DNA of 64,000 nt. It comes from Isosphaera sp. (GTDB lineage: Bacteria; Planctomycetota; Planctomycetia; Gemmatales; Gemmataceae). Position 1 is the first letter of the stretch. Every line of letters begins with the position of its first letter. The translations under genes were made by a program, and so were the position numbers. The notes beneath the pieces are model-generated. The model was given only the letters and a program-made list of their open reading frames with translations, did no database searches and was not told where the DNA came from. Positions 54,359 to 62,423 of the stretch are shown in pieces. The stretch spans positions 34,441 to 98,440 of the forward strand of contig PNKH01000013.1 in NCBI GenBank assembly GCA_013822345.1, read 5' to 3'.

Positions 54359-57055
54359 TCACCGCAGCCGCCGCACCATCGTCGCCACCAGCCCGAGGAA
54401 CACCACCCCGAGCGGCAGCACCGCGGCCGTCCCGTACCGCCACAGGTAGAAGTCCTGCTCGCTCATCCCGACCCGCGGGAACTGCCACGCCGGCAGGTCG
54501 GCCCGCGGCAGCCGGTCGTCCCGCCCGGTCAGCCAGTTGGCGGTGTGCAGCAACAACTTCTCCTGCGCCGGGTCCAGTCGCGGCCCGCCGAACAGGTTGC
54601 CGCTCCCGAGCACCACCAGCCGGCCCGCCTTCCCCGCCGGCCGGTTCGCCTCGTCGTTCACCCCGACCGCCGCGACCACCTGCCCGAGCCCGGGGCCGGC
54701 GGCGAACAGGGCGGCGACCCGCGGCAACCCGTCGGCCACCAGCAGCCGGTTCCCCTTCCCCTTCGGCTGGTCGGCCTCGGACCCGACCACCGCCGCCGCG
54801 ACCAGCCCGCTGAACCCCGGGTCGGCGACCGCCAGCGCCGCCGCCCGGGCCGGGGCGAGGTCGGCCTGGTCCGCCCAGTGGGCCGGCGGCGCCGCCTCGA
54901 CCGCCACCCCGACCGGGAACGGCCCCCGCCGCTCCGCCCGGTTCGTCCCGACCCGCGGGTCCTTCGGGTTCTGCTTCTCCGTGTCCTCGAACTGCGGGAC
55001 GTAGGTGACCGCCCGCACCACCCGCCCCCCGGTCGTCGGCCGGAGGTCCGTCTGGAGGAACGGCTGCTCCTCGTTCCACGCCTCGGCGGCGGTGAACGCG
55101 AACTCGGCGGCGAACGGGGTCCGGCCCTTCCACGCCTCGTGGACGTACACCGGCCGCATCGCCCGCGGCCGGAGCACCAGCGCCCGCTCTACGCCCCGGC
55201 CGGTCAGCCTGGCCGCGTCCGCCACCGGGTTCGGCCCGGCCGCCGACCCGAGGGCCAGCGGCGGGATGTCGGTCGGCACCCCGCCGCCGAACTGGTCCCC
55301 GCCGAGCCGGGCGGCGATCGCCCGGGCCTCCCCGTCGAACAGGATCGTCTCCCGCCCGAGCTCTACCCCGCGCTCGGTCAGGAGCCGCTCGAACTCGTCC
55401 GGCCCGTCGTTCGCCGGCCCGTCCGGCCCGGACACCGGGCCGAGGCACGCCAGCACCGGCTTCCCGGACGCCATGTAGTCCCGCAACACCTCGGCCTGCT
55501 CCCGCCGCAACCCGTGGATCGCCGCCTCGACCACCGGCCCCTCGCCCTCGGTCGCGTCCTCGACGGTCAGCCGGGGGACGATCACGAGGTCGACGTCGGC
55601 CAGCTTCTGGGCGAACTTGGCCCGGGCGTCGGCGACCCGGCGGTCCTCGGTCGACCGCTCGTCCCGCAGGGCCTCCTCCAGCTTCGCGGCGGCGGTCTTC
55701 CGCTCGTCCGCCGCCTCCTTCGCCATCTGCTCGGCCTGCCGCGTCCCCCGGGCCAGGTTGTCGAGGATGTCGGCCTCGTCCGCCTCGGTGACCGGGCCGC
55801 GGTAATACGTCTCGTACACCGCCCGCCGCTTCTCCCACGGCTGGTCCTTCACCTTGTCGAACGCCGCCTTCCGGTCCTCGAGGGCCTTCTGTTGGCGGCG
55901 GGCCCGGCTACTCTTGATCGCGGCGGCGGCCAGCTCCCCGTCGAGCCGGTCGAGGGCGCTCTCGGCCCGGGTGTCGGCGGCCGGCTTCAGGTCGTCGAGC
56001 GACCGGGCGGCGCCCCAGTTCCGCTTCAGCACGATGTCGACCACGTCGAACCCGTGGGCGGTGAGGGCGTCCTTCAGCCCGGCCGTCGTGTACGTCTTGC
56101 CGCGGCCCTCGGGGTAAGCGGTGGTGAGCAGCTCGTGGACGACGCACACCGCCACCTTCGGCCGCCGCTCCTGGACGGCCAGCACCCGGCGGGCGAACCT
56201 CTCGACGCCCTGCGGCAGCAGCACCAGGTTGTCCCGCTCCCCGTCCTCCGTCGGCTCGCTCGCCGTCCGGTCGAGCTGGAGGAACTCGTTGAACGAGAGC
56301 CGCTGGACCCGCCCGTTGGCGTGGAAGAAGATGCTGTCCTCCGGGGCGGCGTCGATCGCCGCCTTCAACTCCGGGGCTCCGGCGGTCAGGGCGGCGAGCC
56401 GCCGCTTGTTCCCGTACGCCTCGGTGTCCAGCACCTCCACCCGGAACCGCGGCCCCAGCTCCCGGAACAGGTCGACCAGGTCCTTCACCTTCTCCGTCAC
56501 CTTGTCCTCGGCCGCCTTCGTGAACGAGTCCCGCTTCTTTTGGAGGGTGCCGAACAGGTTGTGGCTCTGGAGGACGACGATGGTCGTCGGGCTGTCCGGC
56601 CGGAGCGCCCGGAGCCGGTCGGCCAGGTCGGCGGGGAGGGTGAGTTTCCGGTCGCGGGTCAGGTCGTACCGGGCGTGGTGGGTGAACGAGTAGGCGTTGA
56701 CGAACACCAAGAGCGCGACCGCCGCGGCCACCCCGACGGCGGTGAAGGTGTTCGTCGCGGTCCGCCGGCCGGTGAGCAGGAAGAGCCCGCCGAGGAGTTC
56801 GACAGCCAGGGCCAGCACGGCCGCCACCGCCCCGCCGCCGAGGGTCAGGGCGGCGGCCCGGGCGAACGACCCGTGGCCGCCGTCGGCGGCGGCGCGCAGC
56901 GTCGGCAGGTCCCACGCCCCGAACGGCGGGAACGCGGCCGCGTACAGGGCCGCCCCGACCGCGGCGGCGAAGACGCCGGCGAGGCCGGCGGCCCGGACCA
57001 GGAACCGGAACCGGGTGCCCCAGGTGGTGCGGTGGCGGGTGTCGGTCGGGGGCAT
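54359..57055 (-). CDS. GldG-like ABC-associated membrane protein
   Basis: An 898-aa protein. Two or three hydrophobic helices occupy the first 150 residues, including LGGLFLLTGRRTATNTFTAV and VAAAVALLVFVNAYSFTHHA. The loop ARYDLTRDRKLTLPADLADR and the ThDP-independent phrase LRALRPDSPTTIVVL mark the GldG/PF09822 family, whose external domain is of unknown function. A coiled-coil Ala/Lys/Glu segment (about 420-480) precedes the conserved core (DYMASGKPVLACLGP). The last helix (AAVLPLGVVFLGLVATMVRR) is at the C terminus. It belongs with the ABC permease and ATPase genes upstream. ATG 57055 is preferred to the open frame that runs on through a palindrome. Confidence 0.85.
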   Translation of the reverse strand: MPPTDTRHRTTWGTRFRFLVRAAGLAGVFAAAVGAALYAAAFPPFGAWDLPTLRAAADGGHGSFARAAALTLGGGAVAAVLALAVELLGGLFLLTGRRTATNTFTAVGVAAAVALLVFVNAYSFTHHARYDLTRDRKLTLPADLADRLRALRPDSPTTIVVLQSHNLFGTLQKKRDSFTKAAEDKVTEKVKDLVDLFRELGPRFRVEVLDTEAYGNKRRLAALTAGAPELKAAIDAAPEDSIFFHANGRVQRLSFNEFLQLDRTASEPTEDGERDNLVLLPQGVERFARRVLAVQERRPKVAVCVVHELLTTAYPEGRGKTYTTAGLKDALTAHGFDVVDIVLKRNWGAARSLDDLKPAADTRAESALDRLDGELAAAAIKSSRARRQQKALEDRKAAFDKVKDQPWEKRRAVYETYYRGPVTEADEADILDNLARGTRQAEQMAKEAADERKTAAAKLEEALRDERSTEDRRVADARAKFAQKLADVDLVIVPRLTVEDATEGEGPVVEAAIHGLRREQAEVLRDYMASGKPVLACLGPVSGPDGPANDGPDEFERLLTERGVELGRETILFDGEARAIAARLGGDQFGGGVPTDIPPLALGSAAGPNPVADAARLTGRGVERALVLRPRAMRPVYVHEAWKGRTPFAAEFAFTAAEAWNEEQPFLQTDLRPTTGGRVVRAVTYVPQFEDTEKQNPKDPRVGTNRAERRGPFPVGVAVEAAPPAHWADQADLAPARAAALAVADPGFSGLVAAAVVGSEADQPKGKGNRLLVADGLPRVAALFAAGPGLGQVVAAVGVNDEANRPAGKAGRLVVLGSGNLFGGPRLDPAQEKLLLHTANWLTGRDDRLPRADLPAWQFPRVGMSEQDFYLWRYGTAAVLPLGVVFLGLVATMVRRLR

Positions 57056-57070
57056 GGCAGTTGTCTGGTA

Positions 57071-57166
57071 GTAGGGTAGGCCGAGCCGGCGCTTCGCCGG
57101 CGAGTCCCACCAGAGCTCAGGGGTGGTGGGACTCGGCCGGCGAAGCCCGGCCTCGGCCCACCCTAC
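57071..57166. repeat. Palindromic element family F (imperfect, about 42-bp arms)
   Basis: Region 57071-57112 pairs with 57124-57166 with several mismatches. The words GTAGGGT, GGCCGAG and CTTCGCCGGC are shared with the copy at 58184-58277. It ends 2 bases from the stop of the permease gene. Confidence 0.85.
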
Positions 57167-57168
57167 AT

Positions 57169-58149
57169 TCAGCGCCGCCGGGCTTCGAGGCTGCGGACCG
57201 TCAGGAACAGGAAAAACAGGGTCACCGAGACGTACAGGACGAGCGGGCGGGTGTCGAGCTGGCCGCGGGTGAACGTCCGCCGGAAGTGTTCGGGGACGCT
57301 CACGAAGTAGACCGCGTCGTACCCGACCGTGCCGGGGTCGAAGACGAACCGCAGGAGCGCCGGGAGGACGAACACCAGCCCGAGCAGGAGCGCCGCCATC
57401 CACGCCACGAGCTGGCTCTTCACCAGGCTCGACACGAACAGTCCCAGTGACAGGAACATCGCCCCGGCGAGCACCACCCCGAGGTACGATGTCCAGACCG
57501 GGGCCGGGTCGATCCCGGCGGTGAGCGTCAGGAAGTGCTCGGCGTCCTTCGTCGCGTGCAGGTACCCGCCGACCCCGGCCGCCGCCCCCCCGAGCAGCAA
57601 CAGGAGGAAGGCCAGCCACCCCGGCGCCCCGAGGACGACGGCGTGCAGCCCGAGCACCAGCAGCACGACGCCGGCGGCGGCCGTGATCGCGAACGGGGTG
57701 ACCACCAGCCGCCACTCGGCGTGCAGGTCGGCGAGGACCGGGACGTACACCAGGGTGGGGAGCCAGAGGACCAGGTAGAAGCCGAAGCAGGCGAGGAACT
57801 TCGCCGCCACCACCTGCCAGTCGCGGATCGGGGCGGTGAGCAACAGCTCGATGCTGCCGGTGCCGCGCTCCTCGGCGAGGAGCCGCATCGTCAGCATCCC
57901 GGTGACGGCCGGGAACAGCCCCCAGAACAAGACGCCGGCGACCTGCGCCAGGGCCGGGGTGTCGGCCCCGCCGAGCATCACCTGCATCGGGTACTCGACC
58001 CCCGACGGCCCCTTCTCGGTGAGGAGCCCGAGGGCGAGGTTGAACAATAGGCCGGTCAGGACCAGGAACCCGAACGCGGCGACGTACCCGGCCGGGCCGG
58101 TGAAGTACGCGGCGAACTCGCGGCGGACCAGGCTCAGCGTCGGTCGCAT
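57169..58149 (-). CDS. ABC-2-type permease (GldF-like)
   Basis: A 326-aa integral membrane protein with about six hydrophobic helices. FAAYFTGPAGYVAAFGFLVLTGLLFNL, ERGTGSIELLLTAPIRDWQVVAAK and the final SLEARRR are typical of the GldF-type ABC-2 permeases. It would couple to the ATPase encoded upstream and to the GldG-like and DUF4340 proteins encoded downstream. The Gld name comes from gliding motility in Bacteroidetes; in planctomycetes the role is not established. ATG 58149 was chosen because the longer frame passes through a palindrome. The stop is immediately followed by a family F element. Confidence 0.88.
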   Translation of the reverse strand: MRPTLSLVRREFAAYFTGPAGYVAAFGFLVLTGLLFNLALGLLTEKGPSGVEYPMQVMLGGADTPALAQVAGVLFWGLFPAVTGMLTMRLLAEERGTGSIELLLTAPIRDWQVVAAKFLACFGFYLVLWLPTLVYVPVLADLHAEWRLVVTPFAITAAAGVVLLVLGLHAVVLGAPGWLAFLLLLLGGAAAGVGGYLHATKDAEHFLTLTAGIDPAPVWTSYLGVVLAGAMFLSLGLFVSSLVKSQLVAWMAALLLGLVFVLPALLRFVFDPGTVGYDAVYFVSVPEHFRRTFTRGQLDTRPLVLYVSVTLFFLFLTVRSLEARRR

Positions 58150-58183
58150 TCGGTCGCTCCGCTCGCCACAGCGTTGTCGCCGG

Positions 58184-58277
58184 GTAGGGTGGGCCGAGCC
58201 GGCGCTTCGCCGGCTCGGCCCACCACCGCCACACGAGGTGGGACTCGCCGGCGAAGCGCCGGCTCGGCCCACCCTAC
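58184..58277. repeat. Palindromic element family F, perfect 31-bp outer arms
   Basis: Arms 58184-58214 and 58247-58277 are exact inverted repeats. A second, self-complementary hairpin (58188-58225, GGTGGGCCGAGCCGGCG with a CTT loop) competes with the outer stem, so two folds are possible. The copy at 57071-57166 is its relative. Confidence 0.9.
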
Positions 58278-58302
58278 TCGACCTGAGGACTCCGCGCCTC
58301 GG

Positions 58303-59025
58303 CTACACCCGCTCCTGCTTCGTCAGCCCGACGAAGATGTCTTCCAGGCTCTTCCCCTTGTGCCGCTGGCGGACCGCCGACAGCGACCCGTCCTCGACCA
58401 CCTTCCCCTGGTAGACGACGATGACCGAGTCGCACGCCGCCTCGACCTCGCTCAGGATGTGCGTCGAGAGGAGCATGGTGTGCTGCTTCCCCAGCTCGCG
58501 CATCAGCTTCCGGGTCTCGCGGATCTGGGCCGGGTCGAGGCCGGCGGTCGGCTCGTCGAGGATCAGCACCGGCGGGTCGGCGAGCAGGGCGTCGGCCAGC
58601 CCGACCCGCTGCCGGTATCCCTTCGACAGCGTCCCGATCAGCTGCCGCCGCACGTCCGACAGCCAGCACCGCTCCACGACGTAGTCCCGCCGGCTGTACC
58701 GGTCGCGGCGGCCGAGGCCCTTCAGCCCGCCGCGGAACCACAGGTACTCGTCCACCCGCATGTCCGGGTAGACCGGGCAGTTCTCCGGCATGTAACCGAT
58801 CCGCCGGCGGGCCCCGATCGGGTCCCAGAACACGTCCCGGCCGTCGATCGTCGCCCGGCCGGAGGTGGCGGTGAGGAACCCGGCGAGGATCCGCATGGTG
58901 GTCGACTTGCCGGCCCCGTTCGGGCCGAGGAACCCGACCACCTGGCCCTTGTCCACCTGGAACGACACGTCCCGGACGGCCGGGTACTCGCCGTAGTACT
59001 TGGTCAGGCGTTCGACGACGATCAT
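58303..59025 (-). CDS. ABC transporter ATP-binding protein (GldA-like)
   Basis: A 240-aa ATPase with Walker A GPNGAGKST (residues 34-42), the Q-loop region IGYMPENCPVYPDMRV, signature LSKGYRQRVGLADAL, Walker B VLILDEPTAGLD and switch STHILSEVEAACD. It is of the type that partners ABC-2 permeases. It is the first gene of the operon and is followed by a family F palindrome. ATG 59025 was taken since VVERLTKYYG begins there. Its stop codon overlaps sequence resembling a degenerate family D arm (58283-58306). Confidence 0.9.
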   Translation of the reverse strand: MIVVERLTKYYGEYPAVRDVSFQVDKGQVVGFLGPNGAGKSTTMRILAGFLTATSGRATIDGRDVFWDPIGARRRIGYMPENCPVYPDMRVDEYLWFRGGLKGLGRRDRYSRRDYVVERCWLSDVRRQLIGTLSKGYRQRVGLADALLADPPVLILDEPTAGLDPAQIRETRKLMRELGKQHTMLLSTHILSEVEAACDSVIVVYQGKVVEDGSLSAVRQRHKGKSLEDIFVGLTKQERV

Positions 59026-59129
59026 GGGTCGGCCCGCGGCGGGGGGGTCGGGTACACGGATAAGGCGAGTCCGGCGGGGCGGCAAGGGCGGGCGGGTAAC
59101 GGTGGTACGCGGGGCGGCGGGGCGGGGTT

Positions 59130-59199
59130 CGGCGAGCCGGGAGCGTGAGCGACTGGGAGGGCGTCAACCCCTCCGGTCGCTCACGCTCCCGGCTCGCCG
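59130..59199. repeat. Palindromic element family A, perfect 24-bp arms
   Basis: Arms 59130-59153 and 59176-59199 are exact inverted repeats around a 22-base loop, with the word GAGCCGGGAGCGTGAGCGAC. Compared with the 8576 copy both arms carry G in place of A at the same site, that is the arms have changed together. It lies between divergent genes, and no protein uses its stop codon. Confidence 0.9.
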
Positions 59200-59221
59200 T
59201 GGCCGCGCCCGCGGTGTCGCC

Positions 59222-59227
59222 GATAAT
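59222..59227 (+). promoter_or_regulatory. Putative -10 element of homoserine dehydrogenase (GATAAT)
   Basis: GATAAT differs from TATAAT at one base. It lies only 9 bases before the ATG, so the message would be almost leaderless. No clear Shine-Dalgarno is seen before the ATG. Confidence 0.4.
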
Positions 59228-59236
59228 ACCCCGACC

Positions 59237-60637
59237 ATGAGCGACACGCTGGGGATCGCACTCGTCGGGTGCGGGACGGTCGGCGGCGGGGTGGCCGACA
59301 TCCTGTTGCGCCACCGCGACCGGCTCGCCGCCCGGGCCGGCCGCCCGCTGGCGCTGCGGAAGGTCGTGGTCCGCGACCCGGCCAAGCCGCGCGACCCCGC
59401 CATCCCGCGCCACCTCCTCTCGACCGACCCCCGCGCCGCGACCCACGACCCGGACGTGCAGGTCGTCGTCGAGCTGGTCGGCGGCACCACCGTGGCGAAG
59501 GCGGTGGTGCTCGACGCCCTGGCCGCCGGGAAGCACGTCGTCACCGCGAACAAGGCGCTCCTGGCGGCGGCCGGGGCGGAGGTGTTCGCGGCCGCCCGGG
59601 CGGCCGGGCGGGCGGTCTGCTTCGAGGCGGCGGTGGCCGGCGGGGTGCCGATCATCCGGGCGCTCGGGGAGAGCCTGGCGGCGAACCAGGTGACGGCGAT
59701 CCAGGCGATCCTGAACGGCACCTCGAACTTCATCCTGACGGCGATGGACGAGCGCGGGTTGACGTACGCGGCGGCCCTGGCCGAGGCGCAGCGGCTCGGG
59801 TACGCGGAGGCCGACCCGACCCTCGACGTGGACGGGAGCGACGCCGCCCACAAGCTGGCGGTGCTCGCCCAGATCGCGTTCGGGGTGGCGGCCGGGCCGC
59901 ACGAGGTCGAGCGGCAGGGGATCGACGCCCTCGACCCGATGGACATCCGGTTCGCGGACGAACTCGGGTACACGATCAAGCTGCTCGCGGAGGCGTGGAC
60001 CGGTCCCGATGAGGGGGAGAGGGGGAGACACGGAGAGGGGGAGAAAGAACGAGCCGGCCTGTCTTCATCTCCCCCTCTCCCCCTCTCCCCCTCTCCCCCT
60101 CCGACGAGGCGGGTGGCGTTGCACGTCGCGCCCGTCCTGTTAAGGCACACCGACCTCCTGGCCCAGGTGCGCGGGGCGTACAACGCGGTGCTCGTCCACG
60201 GGGACGTGGTCGGGGAGACGCTGTACCAGGGGCCGGGGGCCGGCCGCGGGCCGACCGCCAGCTCGGTCGTCGCCGACCTGATCGACCTGGCCGTCGGCCG
60301 GGCCCAGCGGACGTTCGCCGCCGCCCGGCTGTGGTCCGGGGCCGACAGCGGGTTCGCGGTCGAGCCGACCGAGCGGGTGCGGAGCCGGTTCTACCTGCGG
60401 CTGTTGGTCGCGGACCGGCCGGGGGTGCTGGCGGACGTGTCCCGGGCCCTCGCCGACGAGGGGATCAGCATCTCGAGCGTGGTCCAGCACGAGGCGGCCG
60501 AGGACGGCGGCGGGCCGGTCCCGCTGGTGATCGTCACCCACTACGCCCCGACCGGCCGGTTCAAGGCGGCCCTGGCGAAGATCGGCCGGCTCCCGGCGGT
60601 CGCCGCCCCGGCGGTGTTCTACAGCATGGGGGACTGA
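59237..60637 (+). CDS. hom: Homoserine dehydrogenase, with in-frame palindromic insertion
   Basis: A 466-aa enzyme that reduces aspartate semialdehyde to homoserine on the way to Thr, Met and Ile. The NAD(P) site is IALVGCGTVGGGVAD (7-21), followed by VTANKALLA, FEAAVAGGVPII, LNGTSNFILT, the catalytic region GYAEADPTLDVDGSDAAHKL and DELGYTIKLL. An ACT domain, which usually binds threonine for feedback control, covers about 395-466. Residues about 259-289 are Glu/Arg/Gly-rich, then Ser/Pro-rich, and are encoded by a purine/pyrimidine inverted repeat (60011-60101). They fall in the loop before VALHVAPVLL. ATG 59237 is used; TGATG couples the next gene. Confidence 0.93.
   Translation: MSDTLGIALVGCGTVGGGVADILLRHRDRLAARAGRPLALRKVVVRDPAKPRDPAIPRHLLSTDPRAATHDPDVQVVVELVGGTTVAKAVVLDALAAGKHVVTANKALLAAAGAEVFAAARAAGRAVCFEAAVAGGVPIIRALGESLAANQVTAIQAILNGTSNFILTAMDERGLTYAAALAEAQRLGYAEADPTLDVDGSDAAHKLAVLAQIAFGVAAGPHEVERQGIDALDPMDIRFADELGYTIKLLAEAWTGPDEGERGRHGEGEKERAGLSSSPPLPLSPSPPPTRRVALHVAPVLLRHTDLLAQVRGAYNAVLVHGDVVGETLYQGPGAGRGPTASSVVADLIDLAVGRAQRTFAAARLWSGADSGFAVEPTERVRSRFYLRLLVADRPGVLADVSRALADEGISISSVVQHEAAEDGGGPVPLVIVTHYAPTGRFKAALAKIGRLPAVAAPAVFYSMGD
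60011..60101. repeat. Purine-rich palindromic element inside hom, 31/34-bp arms
   Basis: Left arm 60011-60044 is built from GAGGGGGAGA units and pairs with right arm 60068-60101 (TCTCCCCCTC units) with three mismatches. The loop is 23 bases. It could form a hairpin, or a triplex because one strand is homopurine. It is in frame with the gene and adds about 30 residues. Confidence 0.9.
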
Positions 60638-61989
60638 TGCGGGCGGCGTGGGCGCTGGCCGGGCTGGCGTTCGCCCTCGCGGCGGCCGGGGCGCGGCCGC
60701 AGCCGGGCGGGCTGAACGACGGGTCCCGGCTCGCCACCGCCGAGTCGCTGATCGACCGCGGCACCCTCGCCATCGACGACTCGGTGTTCGTCCGCCCGCC
60801 GCCCGACCTGGCCGCCCGCGTCCCGATCCCGGACGACCCGGACCTGCCGTACACGGTGCTGCACGGCACCCAGGACAAGGTCCTGATCGGCGGCCGATTC
60901 TACTCCGACAAGCCAATGGTGCCGGCGGTGCTGGTGGCCGCCGCGTACCGCCTGCTGATGCCGCTCGGACTGCCGCAGCCCGGCGACCGGCCGGACGTGT
61001 TCTGCCGGGTCGCCACGATCCTGACGTGCGCGCCGGCATACGCGGCGGCGGTCGGGTTCATGTGGGTGCTCGGCCGGCGGGCGGGGCTGTCGGCCGGGTG
61101 GCGGCTGGCGTGGCTCGGCGGGTTCGCGCTGGCGACGGTGCTGCCGGCGTACACCCGGAACGTGAACGCCGGGCTGCCGTTGACCGCAGCCGCCGCGGCG
61201 GCGGCCGTGTGCCTGGCCCGGGTCGCGCCGGTCGGGGCCGGGACGGCGGCCGGGGTCGCGTACGCCGTCGATCCGGTGACCGGCGGCTTGTTGGTGGTCG
61301 CGGCGGCGGTGGCGGTCGGGGTCCGGACGCGGCGGGCGTTCCCGGTGGTCGTGCTGCTCGTCGCCGCATTCCCGTGGGCCGCGGCGCACCACGCCGTGAA
61401 CTACGCGGTCGGCGGGGTGTGGGTGCCGCTCGGGCTGGTGCCGGAGTACCTCGCCTGGCCGGGCAGCCCGTTCGACCGGTCGAACATGACCGGGCTGTTC
61501 CGGCACGACCCGGCCGGCCTCGCCGAGTACCTGCGGATGCTGTTCTTCGGGCGGAACGGGTTCCTGGTGACGAACCTGCCGCTGCTACTGGCGGCCGGGT
61601 TCGGGTGGCGGGTGCTGGCGAAGCCGGGGCCGGGGCGGGTGGAGGTGGCGGCGCTAGCGTGCTGGGCGGCGGGGGTGGTGGCGGTGTACGCCCTGTTGTC
61701 CGACAACTGGGGCGGCGGGTGCCTGTCGGTGCGGTGGTTCGTGCCGCTCGTGGTGCCGGGGTTCTGGGTGCTGGCCCGGCTGCTGGCCGAGTACCCGACG
61801 TACCGGGCGGACTTCGCGGTGCTGGCCGGGTGCGGGCTGGTGACGGCGGTGGGGGTGTGGCCGTGCGGCCCGTGGGTGTCGGCGGCGGTCCCGCGGACCG
61901 ATTACGTCGCCTGGCCGGCGGTCGGGCTGTGGGCGGCGGTGCGAGCGCGGGCGGTCCTCCGGCGCCCTCCGTCCGAGCCGGACGCGTGA
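60637..61989 (+). CDS. Polytopic membrane protein of unknown function
   Basis: A 450-aa protein with about nine hydrophobic helices (for example ALAGLAFALAAAGARP, VATILTCAPAYAAAVGFMWV, VVVLLVAAFPWAAAHHAVNY, GWFVPLVVPGFWVLARLL-type segments). An external loop (residues about 25-90) carries RGTLAIDDSVF and GRFYSDKPMVPAVLVA, resembling the glycosyltransferase-like planctomycete membrane proteins in which YSDKP is conserved. Its function is not known. ATG 60637 overlaps the hom stop codon (TGATG). The C-terminal PSEPDA and the stop codon come from a family A palindrome, as in the YkgJ-like protein. Confidence 0.75.
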   Translation: MRAAWALAGLAFALAAAGARPQPGGLNDGSRLATAESLIDRGTLAIDDSVFVRPPPDLAARVPIPDDPDLPYTVLHGTQDKVLIGGRFYSDKPMVPAVLVAAAYRLLMPLGLPQPGDRPDVFCRVATILTCAPAYAAAVGFMWVLGRRAGLSAGWRLAWLGGFALATVLPAYTRNVNAGLPLTAAAAAAAVCLARVAPVGAGTAAGVAYAVDPVTGGLLVVAAAVAVGVRTRRAFPVVVLLVAAFPWAAAHHAVNYAVGGVWVPLGLVPEYLAWPGSPFDRSNMTGLFRHDPAGLAEYLRMLFFGRNGFLVTNLPLLLAAGFGWRVLAKPGPGRVEVAALACWAAGVVAVYALLSDNWGGGCLSVRWFVPLVVPGFWVLARLLAEYPTYRADFAVLAGCGLVTAVGVWPCGPWVSAAVPRTDYVAWPAVGLWAAVRARAVLRRPPSEPDA

Positions 61990-62036
61990 GCGACGGCTTA
62001 CCTGAGCCCGTCGCTCACGCTTCCGGCTCGGACGGA
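61968..62036. repeat. Palindromic element family A, 28/29-bp arms
   Basis: Arms 61968-61996 and 62008-62036 pair with one mismatch around an 11-base loop. The left arm encodes SEPDA-stop of the membrane protein; the right arm has A where the left has C, which would give SEPEA. It ends 6 bases before the stop codon of the convergent gene. Confidence 0.92.
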
Positions 62037-62042
62037 TCCGAC

Positions 62043-62423
62043 TCAATACTCGAACGCGCTGAGGGTGAGGAACGCCCACCCGTACCAGACGGCGAACGCC
62101 GCGGCGGTGACGCACCCGGTCGCCAGACCCGGCCGCAGCGGGTGGGCGAAGCCCAGCACGAGGCAGGCGCCGTACAACCACGTCGAGGTGCCGGTCATCG
62201 GGTGGAGGGCGTACGGGCTCGGGTGGCCGAGCAGCACCGGCACCCAGTACTTCACCGGGCCGACGAGGAACTCGACCCAGCCGGCGAGGAAGGTCGGGCC
62301 GAACCCGGCCCCGCCGGCGTTCCCCCACGCCGCGGCGAACAGCAGCGCCGGCATGAGCGATGCGGCCACCCCCGGCCCGAAGACCGCCCGCCGCCGCCAC
62401 CGACCGGGCACGTTCGCGCTCAC
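62043..62423 (-). CDS. Small membrane protein coupled to ftr
   Basis: A 126-aa protein with three or four hydrophobic helices (VFGPGVAASLMPALLFAAAW; GFGPTFLAGWVEFLVGPVKYW; WLYGACLVLGFAHPL; ATGCVTAAAFAVWYGWAFLTL). It belongs to no family I recognise. Its GTG start overlaps the ftr stop codon by 4 bases (GTGA), so translation is coupled and a link to C1 metabolism is plausible, but nothing in the sequence shows it. A family A palindrome lies just after the stop. Confidence 0.65.
   Translation of the reverse strand: MSANVPGRWRRRAVFGPGVAASLMPALLFAAAWGNAGGAGFGPTFLAGWVEFLVGPVKYWVPVLLGHPSPYALHPMTGTSTWLYGACLVLGFAHPLRPGLATGCVTAAAFAVWYGWAFLTLSAFEY

Noticed and set aside
57056..58234. The GldG-like open frame extended upstream through the palindrome and the permease gene (1291 aa)
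   Set aside because: The extension is another frame of the permease gene and the family F palindrome. The GldG-like protein itself begins at ATG 57055.
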